Source of the DNA: an uncultured Azospirillum sp.
GTDB taxonomy: Bacteria; Pseudomonadota; Alphaproteobacteria; RF32; CAG-239
Assembly: GCA_902489795.1 (NCBI GenBank)
Contig: CABUBU010000013.1
Coordinates: forward strand, 1-44,874
Length of the DNA: 44,874 bases
Reading direction: 5' to 3'
This document shows positions 8,796 through 17,986 of the stretch, one piece after another. Position 1 is the stretch's first letter. Every line of letters starts with the position of its first letter. A model generated the notes under the pieces. That model did not search any database. It was given only the letters and a program-made list of their open reading frames with translations, and was not told the origin of the DNA. The position numbers and the translations under genes are program-made.

Positions 8796-9799
8796 TTCTC
8801 TTTGCCTGTCCGCTGATGTTCCTGCTGCTGCCGCTGCCGTTTCTGGTGCGGCGTTTTCTGCCGCCGGTTAAGGGCTTACACGGCGACGCCCTGAGAGTGC
8901 CGTTTTTGCGGGACATTGCCGACATCAGTATCCGTTCGGGCGGCATGTGGCGCGCTGCCGCCGCCGGCGGGGAAAAAACTTCTCCCGCGTTTTGGTGGCT
9001 GTGTCTGGTCTGGCTGCTTCTGACTGTTGCCGCTGCCCGTCCGCAGTGGCTGGGCGAACCGGTGCGGATCAGGGACTATGGCCGCGATATTATGCTGGTG
9101 ATGGACATTTCCACTTCCATGCGAGAGCCGGACTTTATCTTAAACCGCCGGCGGATTGACCGGTTGACAGCCGTCAAGCTGGCCGCTGATGATTTTATCA
9201 AACGGCGTAAAAACGACAGAATCGGGCTGGTACTGTTCGGCACCCGCGCCTATCTTCAGTCTCCGGTCACTTTTGACCGGCAGTCCGTGCGCGAGATTTT
9301 GCGTTCGATGGATGCCGGCATGGCCGGCAATTCAACCTCAATCGGCGATGCGCTCGGTCTGGCTCTGAAAAGCATCCGCGAAAGCGGCGGCGGCGAAGAG
9401 CGTATCATCATTCTTCTGACCGACGGCGAAAACAACGACGGCAGTCTGAGCATGGCGCAGGCAATAAACCTTGCGCGCAACGAAAAGGTCAAAGTCTATA
9501 CCATCGGCGTCGGCGCCGAAAACGCCTTTGTCCGTTCTCTTTTCGGCATGCAGATCGCGATGCCGGGGGGCATTGACGAGGAAGGACTGAAACGGCTGGC
9601 GGAAGAAACCAAAGGCAACTATTTTCGCGCCGGCGATACCGAGGGACTGCAGAAAATATATGCCGAAATCGACCGTCTGGAACCGAGCGCAAACGAAGAT
9701 CAGTTCGTGCGTGAGGCGAAGGATTTGTTTTACTGGCCGCTGTCTGCGGCGCTGCTGCTGTCGTTTTTGACCGTGTTTTTGAGAAGAAAGGGAATTTAG
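8792..9799 (+). CDS. batA: BatA-like VWA-domain membrane protein
   Basis: The 335-residue protein has a hydrophobic N-terminus and a second helix at about 66-82, a VWA domain at about 97-290 and a C-terminal helix at about 312-330. The metal-ion-dependent adhesion site is complete: DISTS (Asp105, Ser107, Ser109), a Thr in the GTRAY region, and LLTDGENNDG. Members of the Bat group sit in the inner membrane with the VWA domain outside the cytoplasm and are thought to form complexes with a MoxR AAA+ ATPase. Their role in oxygen tolerance is debated; envelope stress or protein assembly is also proposed. It abuts the next gene (TAG then ATG). Confidence 0.88.
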   Translation: MILFACPLMFLLLPLPFLVRRFLPPVKGLHGDALRVPFLRDIADISIRSGGMWRAAAAGGEKTSPAFWWLCLVWLLLTVAAARPQWLGEPVRIRDYGRDIMLVMDISTSMREPDFILNRRRIDRLTAVKLAADDFIKRRKNDRIGLVLFGTRAYLQSPVTFDRQSVREILRSMDAGMAGNSTSIGDALGLALKSIRESGGGEERIIILLTDGENNDGSLSMAQAINLARNEKVKVYTIGVGAENAFVRSLFGMQIAMPGGIDEEGLKRLAEETKGNYFRAGDTEGLQKIYAEIDRLEPSANEDQFVREAKDLFYWPLSAALLLSFLTVFLRRKGI

Positions 9800-11554
9800 A
9801 TGGAAGAGTTCTTAAGCGCTTTTCATTTCCTTCGCCCGTGGTGGCTGCTTGCAGCGGCAGTACCGCTGGCCGGCTGTTTCCGTTTTTTTGCCGGGATGAA
9901 GAACGTTTCTGCCTGGGAAAGCGTCTGTGACCGGAAGCTGCTGGACTTTCTGCTGGTCAGGGGTTCTTCCCGTCAGCGCAGTCTGACCGCGGGGCTGTTG
10001 CTGGCCGGTATGCTGGGGGCGATCGTCGCGCTGGCCGGTCCCAGCTGGCAGAAAAGGGAAATCCCGGTTTTTGCGCCGGAAAATCCGATTATGTTTCTTT
10101 TGAACCTTTCTTCCGACATGGATGAAACCGATGTGACGCCCAACCGTCTGGCGCGGGCCAAATATGCCGTTTCCGACCTGCTGAAAACGCTTTCCGGCAC
10201 GGAGAGCGGGCTGGTCGTTTATACCAGTGAGCCGTTTCTGGTCAGCCCGCTTTCCGAAGACGGACAGGTAATTGACAATCTGCTGCGGGCGGTGACGCCC
10301 GATATCGTGCCGGAAAACGGTGACCGTCTGGACCGGGCGCTGGACTATGCGGTCAAACGGCTGCGGGAATCCGGCCGTGACAAGGGCAATATCGTGGTGC
10401 TGGCGGCCGACGTCGGTCAGGATTTCAATCTGGCGATGATCTCCGCCGCCGGCGCCTATGCCAAAGGTTATCGGGTGAGTGTGGTTGACGTTGCCGCCGC
10501 CGGATCGGAAAAGTTGAAAATGATTGCGGAAAAGGGCGGCGGCGCTTATGTCAGCGTCGTTTCCGGACTGCCGCGGCTGTCGTCCTGGCTGGCGCAAAAC
10601 GGCGGCCGGAAGCTGACGGAGAGTGAAAACGAAAAGGAAATCTGGGAAGACGCCGGTTATTATCTGATGATTGTTCCGCTGTTTTGCGCGCTTTATTTTT
10701 TCCGCCGGGGGATTCTTTCGGTGGCTCTGCTGCTGGCTTTTGCCGGTACGGCCGAAGCGGGTTTTTTCCTTAATGACGATCAGGAAGGGATGAGGGCTTT
10801 TGAACGGCAGGAGTTTGAACGGGCGGCGGCGAGTTTCCGGGATCCGGCCTGGAAGGCGTCTTCCTATTACCGCGCCGGTAATTATGAAGCGGCGTTAAAA
10901 CATTTTGCCGGCAGCGATGCCGAAAGCCTTTACAACCAAGGCAACGCGCTGGCCAAAAGCGGCAAAATCGAGGAAGCGATCAAAAGTTATGAAAAAGTTC
11001 TTGAAACGGCACCGGAACATGAAGACGCCAAGTTCAACCTGGAATATTTGAAGAAACAACAACAGCAGCAACAGCAGCAGTCCTCGGGCAGCGGGCAGGA
11101 TCAGGACAAACGGGAGCAGCAGTCTTCGGCGGGAAACGACGGCGGACAGAACGGGAATGACGAGGCTTCCGGCGAGCAGCCAGACGGCGGTGACAAAGAA
11201 CAGAACCGGCAGCCGCAGCAGTCTTCCGCTTCCGGCGGCAGCGGTGAGGAAGATGCCGGCAGCGAAAACAAACAGCCGCAGTCCTCGGGCGGCGAACAGC
11301 AAAACGGCAGCGGCGAAGAAAAGCGTCAACAAACGGCGCCGCAGCCCGAAGAACAGGGCGGACAGAGCGAAAAAGAAGCGGAAGCGAAAGCGGCCGCCGC
11401 TGGTGAAGAAAAGGATGACCGGGACGGCGAGGGCTACAGCGAGGCCGCGCAGGCCAGGGAACAGCAGTTCCGCGACATTCCCGAAGACGCCGGCGGTTTG
11501 CTTCGCGCCTTTATTCTCAAAGAATATCAGAAAAAGCGTTATAAGGACAACTGA
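9800..11554 (+). CDS. BatB/BatC fusion: VWA domain plus TPR and Gln-rich tail
   Basis: The 584-residue protein combines two Bat proteins. Two membrane helices (about 13-30 and 62-80) lead into a VWA domain (about 95-285). A helix pair near 290-318 follows, then two tetratricopeptide-like repeats (about 320-410; AESLYNQGNALAKSGKIEEA is one). The tail (about 412-560) is low-complexity, rich in Gln, Ser, Gly and Glu with a run of Gln. The metal site is degenerate: the expected DxSxS is NLSSD (102-106), although the later Asp in LAADVG remains. Metal-dependent ligand binding is therefore doubtful. It starts directly after BatA and lies two bases before BatD. Confidence 0.85.
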   Translation: MEEFLSAFHFLRPWWLLAAAVPLAGCFRFFAGMKNVSAWESVCDRKLLDFLLVRGSSRQRSLTAGLLLAGMLGAIVALAGPSWQKREIPVFAPENPIMFLLNLSSDMDETDVTPNRLARAKYAVSDLLKTLSGTESGLVVYTSEPFLVSPLSEDGQVIDNLLRAVTPDIVPENGDRLDRALDYAVKRLRESGRDKGNIVVLAADVGQDFNLAMISAAGAYAKGYRVSVVDVAAAGSEKLKMIAEKGGGAYVSVVSGLPRLSSWLAQNGGRKLTESENEKEIWEDAGYYLMIVPLFCALYFFRRGILSVALLLAFAGTAEAGFFLNDDQEGMRAFERQEFERAAASFRDPAWKASSYYRAGNYEAALKHFAGSDAESLYNQGNALAKSGKIEEAIKSYEKVLETAPEHEDAKFNLEYLKKQQQQQQQQSSGSGQDQDKREQQSSAGNDGGQNGNDEASGEQPDGGDKEQNRQPQQSSASGGSGEEDAGSENKQPQSSGGEQQNGSGEEKRQQTAPQPEEQGGQSEKEAEAKAAAAGEEKDDRDGEGYSEAAQAREQQFRDIPEDAGGLLRAFILKEYQKKRYKDN

Positions 11555-11556
11555 CT

Positions 11557-13305
11557 ATGAAAAAGTGGATTTGGCTTCTCATTCTGAATCTTTTCATTGC
11601 GGCGCCGGCATTTGCCGCCGGTACGCTGACGGCAAAACTCAACCGCAATCCGGTGCCGGTGGGGGAAACTTTTGTCCTCAGTCTGGAGTATGAAGGCGAT
11701 CCCGGCAGTGAAAAACCGGATTTTTCGCTGCTCAGCCGCGATTTTACCGTCTATATGGTGTCCAATTCCTACAAAGGGATCTATACCAACGGGAACATGA
11801 AGAAGCTCTACATCTGGAACGTGACGATGGTAGCCGACAGAACCGGCACCTTTACCATTCCGCCGCTTTCCGTCGGCAAAGCGGAAAGCCAGCCGATCAG
11901 CCTTAAGGTTGTTGCCGCCGACGGGTTGCCGCCGGCACGGGACGGAAAGCCGGCCGCTCCGAAATTTGCCGTCAGCCGCAGCATCAGCAATTCTGATCCG
12001 CTGGTTCAGCAGCAAATCAACTATACCTTTAAAATTACCACCAAAGAAGCCCTGCAAGGCAACGCTCCGCAGTTTATGAGCGAAAATGCCGACGAATGGA
12101 TCATTCGCGCGCTCGGTGATCCGGTCATTTCCACCCGCCTGAAAGACGGTGTGGAAGAACGGGAAATTACCTTTAATTACGCCTTGTTCCCGCAGAAAAG
12201 CGGCAATCTGGTGATTCCCGAAGTCCGTTTTGACGGTTATTATGCCGATCCCGATGCCGGTCGGAACTCCATGCAGCGTCTGCTTGGTGCCTTCGGCGGG
12301 CTGAAAGATGGCGCTTTCGGACTGGACATGTTCGGTCGCCGGGTGCCGATTGTGCTCAAGGCCCGGCCGATCGACATCAAGGTGAGAAAAATTCCTGCGG
12401 CAAACAACAACAACTGGTGGCTGCCGGCCAAAAAGGCGGAAATTTACTCCGACTGGCAGCAGAAAATGCCGGCATTTAAAAGCGGCGAGGCCGTCAGCCG
12501 GGAAGTCTATCTCAGGGTTACCGGCGTAATCGATACCCAGCTGCCGGAAATTCGTTTTCCCGAAGTCAGCGGGATGAAGCAGTATCCGGAAAAGCCGATA
12601 GTCCGCAGCGAAGTCAAAGGCGACGACGTGGTTTCGGTAATGAAAATAAAAACCGTTTATATTCCGGAGAAAAGCGGCCGGGTCACGATTCCCGAAATTG
12701 CCGTCAACTGGTATAACGTCAACACCCGCAAAATGGAAAAGGCGGTGCTGCCGGCGGTTGTCGTTGATATTGCGCCGGGAGCGGCGGCGGTGCCGGCGGC
12801 AGCCGTTCCGGCGGCGGAAACGAAAGCGCCTGCCGTTCCTGCCGGCGGTGAAACGGTGCCCGTCCCGGTTCAAACCGCTTCCGTTCCGCTTTTATGGTAT
12901 CTGCTGGCGGCGTTTGCCGGCGGCATTGCCGTCAGCATGACGGTTGTCTGGTTTGTTCTCGGACGGCATTCCCGGAAAACGGAAACGGAGAAAAAGTCCG
13001 AAAAGCCGGTTAGCGTTGCCAAAGCCGTTCGCGGCAATGACCTGCGCGCCGTCCGCGACAATGTGCTGGCCTGGGCGAGAAAGGCTTTTCCCGACGCCGA
13101 AGTCCGCAATCTTGACGACGTCACCGCGCTTGCGGACGACCGGGCGTTTGCCGGTGAACTGCAAAAACTGCAAAAGGCGCTTTATTCCGGCCGCGGAGAA
13201 GATTATAACCCGGCGGCGTTCATGGAAGCCTTTGCCGCTGCTGACAAACGCCGTGCCAAGTGCAAAAAAAAGGACAAGCGGCTGCTTCCCGGTCTGTACG
13301 AATAA
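11557..13305 (+). CDS. batD: BatD-like periplasmic protein
   Basis: The 582-residue protein begins with a signal peptide (cleavage near residue 20, APAFA/AG). Repeated beta-sandwich-like modules follow, with the BatD hallmarks NPVPVGETFVLSLEY and GTFTIPPLSVG near the start and KSGNLVIPEVRFDGYY and KSGRVTIPEIAVNWYN later. A Pro/Ala linker near 415-440 leads to a membrane helix at about 447-469, and the last 110 residues are a helical cytoplasmic tail. BatD proteins ('oxygen tolerance' family) are encoded with BatA and BatB. This is the last gene of the operon; a structured terminator follows. Confidence 0.85.
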   Translation: MKKWIWLLILNLFIAAPAFAAGTLTAKLNRNPVPVGETFVLSLEYEGDPGSEKPDFSLLSRDFTVYMVSNSYKGIYTNGNMKKLYIWNVTMVADRTGTFTIPPLSVGKAESQPISLKVVAADGLPPARDGKPAAPKFAVSRSISNSDPLVQQQINYTFKITTKEALQGNAPQFMSENADEWIIRALGDPVISTRLKDGVEEREITFNYALFPQKSGNLVIPEVRFDGYYADPDAGRNSMQRLLGAFGGLKDGAFGLDMFGRRVPIVLKARPIDIKVRKIPAANNNNWWLPAKKAEIYSDWQQKMPAFKSGEAVSREVYLRVTGVIDTQLPEIRFPEVSGMKQYPEKPIVRSEVKGDDVVSVMKIKTVYIPEKSGRVTIPEIAVNWYNVNTRKMEKAVLPAVVVDIAPGAAAVPAAAVPAAETKAPAVPAGGETVPVPVQTASVPLLWYLLAAFAGGIAVSMTVVWFVLGRHSRKTETEKKSEKPVSVAKAVRGNDLRAVRDNVLAWARKAFPDAEVRNLDDVTALADDRAFAGELQKLQKALYSGRGEDYNPAAFMEAFAAADKRRAKCKKKDKRLLPGLYE

Positions 13306-13326
13306 ACCGCGGGCGGATTTTTCCTG

Positions 13327-13400
13327 AAAAAAACGGCAGCGGTGCGGCCGGGCGGCAAAAAACGTAAAATGTCGTCAAAGCCCGGTGTTGCCGTTTTTTT
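13327..13400. terminator. Two-tier inverted repeat, likely bidirectional terminator
   Basis: AAAAAAACGGCA (13327-13338) pairs perfectly with TGCCGTTTTTTT (13389-13400). Inside, CCGGGC pairs with GCCCGG. A run of A on one side and T on the other suits termination from both directions between the batD and ABC-exporter genes. Confidence 0.6.
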
Positions 13401-13449
13401 TCCGTTGATTGCATTCCTCGTTATTGCATTCCTTGCGGAAACCCCCGGC

Positions 13450-13561
13450 TTTTACTTGGGCCGAATGCCTTAGTATCGGGCTAATACAGTCCTGCGCCGA
13501 TGATCATGGTCAAATCCAAGCTTTGCAGCCGGTTGAACTCCGGTTTGCCGGGAAATGTCTG
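13450..13561 (+). repeat. Intergenic repeat family 2, copy A
   Basis: This block in the 339-base convergent gap resembles 40033-40214. Shared pieces include GAATGC, TATCGGGC/TGTCGGGC, TGCGCC, TCATGGT and a short hairpin (TCCGG-TTTG-CCGGG here) before AATGTCTG. No reading frame spans it. The rest of the gap holds the terminator and GC-rich sequence in which I see nothing else. Confidence 0.65.
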
Positions 13562-13644
13562 AGCCGGGTTTGCCGTTCCGTTCTCTTAGCCCTTGTGGCT
13601 CGGGCGGAAAAGTCGGAAGCGGCGGATATAAAGCCGGCGGGATT

Positions 13645-15426
13645 TTACTTGCTTTTGAACTGGGCTTCGTAAAGGTTTTTGTAGGCGCCGTTTTCTTTTG
13701 CCATCAGTTCGTCGTGGGTGCCTGTTTCAACGATTTCGCCGTTATTTAAAACGACGATCAGGTCGGCGTTCTGGATGGTAGAAAGCCGGTGTGCGATAAC
13801 AAATACGGTACGATCCTGCATCAGGTTGTCGATTGCCTTCTGCACCACCGCTTCCGAGCGGTTGTCGAGAGCCGAGGTCGCTTCGTCCAAAATGACGATC
13901 GGCGCGTCTTTGACCAGCGCGCGGGCAATTGCCAGCCGCTGCCGCTGTCCGCCGGAGAGCGCCGATCCGCGTTCGCCGATGTCACAGTCCAGACCCTTTT
14001 CGTGTTCGCGGACAAAGTCGTCGAGATAGGCCATTTCGAGCGCCTTTTGCACTTCTTCGTCGCCGGCATCCGGTTTGCCGAGCAGGATGTTGTCGCGGAT
14101 GGTGCCGGAAAACAGGAAGTTGTCCTGGAAAACGACGGCGATTTTGTCGCGCAGCGATTGCAGCGAATAGTCGCGGACGTCGGTTCCGTCAATGGACACG
14201 CTGCCGTCTTTGACGTCGTAAAAACGGGGCAGCAGGTTGACAATGGTGGTTTTGCCGCCGCCGGAATTGCCGACCAGCGCCACCGTCGAACCGGCTTTGA
14301 CGTTCAGGCAGATGTCGCGCAGTACCGGTACGTTTTCCTGATATTCGAAATTGACGTGGTCAAATTTGATTTCCTTTTGAACGGTTTTCAGCTCCAGCGC
14401 GTTGTCTTTGTCCCTGATGTCGGATTCAAGGTCGAGCACGTCGGTGATGCGTTCAATTGCCAGAAAGGAAATTTGCACGTTGTTGAAATTTTTGCCGATT
14501 CCCTTGATCGGGGTATAGAGCATAATCAGGGCGGTGATGAAAGATACGAAGTTGCCCGAAGTGATGGTGCCGTTGACGATCAGATAGCTGCCGTAGCCGA
14601 TGACCGCACCGACGCCGATGGAAACCACCACATGCATGAGCGGCGTCATCCAGCCGGTTTTTTTGACCATTTTCATCGTCAGCTTGAACAGCGTGCGCAA
14701 AATTTCGTTAAACTGGCTGTACATTCTTTCCTGCAGATTGTAGGAAGCAATGGTTTTGCTGCCGGCGTGGCATTCGTTGTAATGCGTCAGAATGCAGGAA
14801 GAACGGTTGATGGTGTCTTTGATCAGCCCCTTGATGCGGCGTTTGACCTGTGTCAGCGGCAGCAGGGCGCACAACAGCACCACGATGGCGATGATCGAAA
14901 GCTGCCAGGAATTGTAAATCAGCACCGCGATCAGCGATACGGAAGAAAAAAAACGGGAAACAAAGAGTTTCAGATTGTCAAGCAGCCCCTGACAGGCGAT
15001 ATCGGCATCGCTGGCAAAACGCTGAATGATGACGCCTGATTGATTTTTGTCAAAAAAAGCAGGTTCAAAACTCATCAGTTTTTTAAACAGTGTTCGTTTT
15101 AAATCGTGGTTGATGCGGGTACCGACCCAGGTATTGAGATAGGTGGCGGCGTAGTTAAGAAAACCCTGCACGGTGGTAAAAGCGACGATGAGGATCGGAA
15201 TGTAGATCGGCGACGCGGTGTTCTTGTCTACCAGCACGTTGTCCATATAAGGCTTTAAGGCCAGCGCGATCACCGAGTCGAGCGCACCGACCGGAATGCA
15301 GATCAGAATTGCGAGCAGCGCCCGTATCCAGTAGGGTTTGACAAACGGCCACATCTGCCGGTAATGGTCTGAAAAATTCAGTTTTTGCAGCGGTTCCGGT
15401 TCCAGGAGAAAGTCTTTTGTTTTCAT
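13645..15426 (-). CDS. MsbA-like ABC exporter (fused membrane and ATPase domains)
   Basis: The 593-residue half-transporter has a six-helix membrane domain (about 25-330) and an ATPase domain (about 350-593). The ATPase shows Walker A GNSGGGKTT, a Q-loop in VVFQDNFLF, signature LSGGQRQR, Walker B IVILDEATSALD and the switch histidine in VIAHRLST. It should work as a homodimer in the inner membrane. The lipid A/phospholipid flippase MsbA is the closest well-known relative, but drug or peptide exporters share this layout, so the cargo is not certain. It follows a DUF1294 gene by seven bases and is probably co-transcribed with it. Confidence 0.88.
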   Translation of the reverse strand: MKTKDFLLEPEPLQKLNFSDHYRQMWPFVKPYWIRALLAILICIPVGALDSVIALALKPYMDNVLVDKNTASPIYIPILIVAFTTVQGFLNYAATYLNTWVGTRINHDLKRTLFKKLMSFEPAFFDKNQSGVIIQRFASDADIACQGLLDNLKLFVSRFFSSVSLIAVLIYNSWQLSIIAIVVLLCALLPLTQVKRRIKGLIKDTINRSSCILTHYNECHAGSKTIASYNLQERMYSQFNEILRTLFKLTMKMVKKTGWMTPLMHVVVSIGVGAVIGYGSYLIVNGTITSGNFVSFITALIMLYTPIKGIGKNFNNVQISFLAIERITDVLDLESDIRDKDNALELKTVQKEIKFDHVNFEYQENVPVLRDICLNVKAGSTVALVGNSGGGKTTIVNLLPRFYDVKDGSVSIDGTDVRDYSLQSLRDKIAVVFQDNFLFSGTIRDNILLGKPDAGDEEVQKALEMAYLDDFVREHEKGLDCDIGERGSALSGGQRQRLAIARALVKDAPIVILDEATSALDNRSEAVVQKAIDNLMQDRTVFVIAHRLSTIQNADLIVVLNNGEIVETGTHDELMAKENGAYKNLYEAQFKSK

Positions 15427-15433
15427 GATAGTC

Positions 15434-15871
15434 CTAAATTATGTGTAAAAATCTTAAAATAACGAAAACAAGCGCGGCTTCAAACAGCATCATCATCCAG
15501 AAAAAGGTCTGGTAGCTTCTTTTCTTCGATTTATGGTGAAAGAACTTCTGCCCCAGAAGAGCGCCCGCCCAGCCGCCGAGAAACTCAAGCGTATGCAGGT
15601 TGCTTTCCGGCACCCGCCAGTCGCCTTTCTGCGCCGCCCGTTTGTCCACGCCGTAGGCGACAAAGGTGACGAGGTTGATCGAGGCCAGCTGAAAAACGAG
15701 GAACAGAAGCAGGGTTTTGGGATGAAAGGGGGTGACCGTAAACCAGCGGTTTTCCACATAATAGGCGGCCAGAATGACCAGCCCGGTGTGTACCATGTAA
15801 AAGCTGTTTTTTTTCAAAGGCGGGATCAGCAGAAGCAGCCCCAGCAGAATAACCGTAAAAGTGAGAACCAT
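15434..15871 (-). CDS. DUF1294 membrane protein
   Basis: The 145-residue protein has four likely membrane helices and the DUF1294 core: FVAYGVDKRAAQKGDWRVPE, then LEFLGGWAGALLGQKFFHHKSKKRSYQ. The family is widespread and uncharacterised; some members carry a cold-shock domain at the N-terminus, which this one lacks. It is the first gene of a two-gene unit with the ABC exporter. Confidence 0.85.
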   Translation of the reverse strand: MVLTFTVILLGLLLLIPPLKKNSFYMVHTGLVILAAYYVENRWFTVTPFHPKTLLLFLVFQLASINLVTFVAYGVDKRAAQKGDWRVPESNLHTLEFLGGWAGALLGQKFFHHKSKKRSYQTFFWMMMLFEAALVFVILRFLHII

Positions 15872-15977
15872 TTGTCAGCGTCTTGTTTGTCGGTTGAAAA
15901 TCTGATGCCGAATATAAAGCATAAAAAAAATAAAAGCAATAAAACTGTCAAAAATTTCGCGGACGGCAAAAATTTGA

Positions 15978-16006
15978 TTGAGAAAATAATAAATATTGCG
16001 TATACT
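15978..16006 (+). promoter_or_regulatory. Likely sigma-70 promoter of the lipoprotein pair
   Basis: TTGAGA, 17 bases, TATACT. The ATG of the lipoprotein follows 39 bases later with AAGGAAGG before it. Confidence 0.6.
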
Positions 16007-16045
16007 CCGCTTACAACTTGTTTCATAAAGGAAGGCTAAAAACTC

Positions 16046-16594
16046 ATGAAAAAAATGTTTGTTGTCCTGGCCGCCGGTGTCTTGGCCGGATGCACCACTT
16101 GGCAGAATATGTTTCCCCGTCAGCCGGAGCGGGAAGAACAGGCGCCGCGCCCGCGTTTCGTTACCGAAACGCCTTACGGTTTGAGCAACCTTTATGAGGA
16201 AACTACAGCGCCGCAGATGTATTCGGTGATCGCCGCGCGGGTAACCAACATAATGCTCGATCAGACGACCGAAATTTATGAAAAGCCGACGCCCCCGAAA
16301 CTTTACGTCATGCAGATTAAAAAGGCCGGCGCTGCGCATATTCCCGACGGTTTTTATCATTCCCGGCAGGTCACCAAGGAAATTATCGAAGGCTCAAAAG
16401 CTTTCACCCTGGTCAACGTGCGGGAAGACGCCGACTATTGGCTGGACATTACGGTCAGCCGGCTGAACGTCAAAGACGTGCCGGGCGACGTTCTGCAATA
16501 TAAAATGGTGCTGTCGGACAAAAACGGCAATGAAGTAGGCGGCTGGATGGAAAGCATCCGTCAGGTTCAAAATGATGACAGAAGTTGGTGGTAA
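16046..16594 (+). CDS. Outer-envelope lipoprotein of unknown function
   Basis: A short N-terminus ends in the lipobox LAGC (Cys16), so the 182-residue protein is probably lipid-anchored. Residues after the Cys are polar and proline-rich. The folded part (about 85-180) has KLYVMQIK, then HSRQVTKEIIEGSKAFTLV and ADYWLDITVSRLNV. That order (strand, helix, 'value' strand, ADYxL) recalls the CsgG-like and related periplasmic lipoprotein domains, a weak comparison. Its 3' end overlaps the next gene by 23 bases in another frame, so the two are one operon and probably work together. Confidence 0.8.
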   Translation: MKKMFVVLAAGVLAGCTTWQNMFPRQPEREEQAPRPRFVTETPYGLSNLYEETTAPQMYSVIAARVTNIMLDQTTEIYEKPTPPKLYVMQIKKAGAAHIPDGFYHSRQVTKEIIEGSKAFTLVNVREDADYWLDITVSRLNVKDVPGDVLQYKMVLSDKNGNEVGGWMESIRQVQNDDRSWW

Positions 16595-17927
16595 ATTGAA
16601 AGCGGGTTTATTGGTTGCATCAGTGGCTTTGTTCGGGGTGCTGGCTTTTTCCGCGCGCACGGCGGACATTGTCAAAATCAAGGGCGAAGCCTGTGAAAAA
16701 TTCGTGCCCGGGCAGTCAAAGTCAAGCATCCGGGTGAGGGTGACGGACAAAGCCAGCTACAAGGCCGTCAGTCAGGTGGAAAATCTGGCGGACGTGCGTT
16801 CCCGGATGTTGGAACACGATTTTAACGTGATTGTTTACAATTTGGTTGACAATTATGTGCGGGATCTGATGGTGCGCACTACCAGTCAGAACGACACGGA
16901 GCTGTGCGTCAAGGTTACCGGCGCCCTTTTGTCCTCGGACATTGACACCGTGGTCGCCAACTATTCTCCCAATACTCCGGCGCCGGAATATGACATTAAG
17001 GAAGCGGCCGGCATTGAGGAAGAGGTGCTGACCGAAGAAGACAAACTGGAACCGGCCGTGCCGGCCGAACCCGACGCGGAGGTTCTTTACAGCGGCTCCG
17101 AAGAACTGGAACAGGAACGGCAGACCACCGAAGCCGCGGAAACGGAAACCGCTTTGAATGTGGAGATTTTGCCGGGCGGTGAAGATGCGCTGCCGGTCGT
17201 TTATGGAGGCGGGGAAGAGATGAAGGCGGAAGAAAGCGCGTCGTCACCGGTTGCCGGAACGGAAGAGGATGCCGCTGTAGATGATGAGTTGTCAGAAAAC
17301 GAAGAAATACTGTTGGGCGAACTGCCTCCGCTGACAGTCGAAACGCCGGAAGCAGTCGAAACACGCGCTTCCGCAAAAGAAACGCTGCCGACGGCGGAAG
17401 CCGAACCGGAAATGTCGGCAGTGATGCCGACGGCCGCTGCCGCCGAAAACGTTAAGCCGGCGGCTTGGCCCGCTGCTCCGGTTTCCGCGGTTGAGGAAAA
17501 GGCTTACGTCTACGTCGGTCCGGTCGCGTTTAACAACAATACCCATTCAGCCAAACCATCGCAGGTGTTAAAAGACATGTTTGCCGACACCGAGGGCTAC
17601 CGGCTGGTGGATAACCCCGGCGCGGCAGGGTATGTGTTCCTGCCCAAAGTGCTGAAGGCCAAGGTTGATGCCCTCAACTCGCAGACCAAACGCATCCAGA
17701 TGGTGGTTTCTCTGCAATTGCAGGTGCAAAATTCGTCAATATCCTTTTCCGAACATCAAAACCGCTTCGTTTTGTTTGAAAGCGGCGAAAACGAGCAGGA
17801 AATTGCCCAGAAGCTGTTGCATAAGCTGTTGCGCAAGGCCGGCCGCAAACTGTTCGAAAAAGTGGAACAGGCGGAAGCCAAGCGCAAAGCGCAGGGATTG
17901 CCGCAAATCATTACGCCGTCAAAATGA
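16572..17927 (+). CDS. Membrane-anchored acidic protein, partner of the upstream lipoprotein
   Basis: The 451-residue protein has one N-terminal membrane segment (about 9-28), a folded region to about 135, a long Glu/Ala/Pro-rich acidic linker (about 140-310) and a C-terminal domain (about 315-445). The C-terminal domain opens with KAYVYVGPVAFNNNTHSAK, then a helix, YRLVDNPGAAGYVFLPKVLKAKVD, the same order of elements as in the lipoprotein just upstream. The two may carry related domains. The start inside the preceding gene and the shared operon support a common job in the envelope. I recognise no named family. Confidence 0.78.
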   Translation: MMTEVGGKLKAGLLVASVALFGVLAFSARTADIVKIKGEACEKFVPGQSKSSIRVRVTDKASYKAVSQVENLADVRSRMLEHDFNVIVYNLVDNYVRDLMVRTTSQNDTELCVKVTGALLSSDIDTVVANYSPNTPAPEYDIKEAAGIEEEVLTEEDKLEPAVPAEPDAEVLYSGSEELEQERQTTEAAETETALNVEILPGGEDALPVVYGGGEEMKAEESASSPVAGTEEDAAVDDELSENEEILLGELPPLTVETPEAVETRASAKETLPTAEAEPEMSAVMPTAAAAENVKPAAWPAAPVSAVEEKAYVYVGPVAFNNNTHSAKPSQVLKDMFADTEGYRLVDNPGAAGYVFLPKVLKAKVDALNSQTKRIQMVVSLQLQVQNSSISFSEHQNRFVLFESGENEQEIAQKLLHKLLRKAGRKLFEKVEQAEAKRKAQGLPQIITPSK

Positions 17928-17942
17928 ATGGATGTTGCAAAA

Positions 17943-17972
17943 AAATTCCCCCGTTTGCGGGGGAATTTTTTG
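17943..17972 (+). terminator. Terminator of the lipoprotein pair
   Basis: AATTCCCCC and GGGGGAATT flank a GTTTGC loop and a T run follows. Confidence 0.9.
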
Positions 17973-17986
17973 GGCTTCGGGCAAAA

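Noticed and set aside
11539..12873. 444-codon open frame on the minus strand
   Set aside because: Antisense shadow of batD, with the Arg/His-rich composition typical of such shadows.
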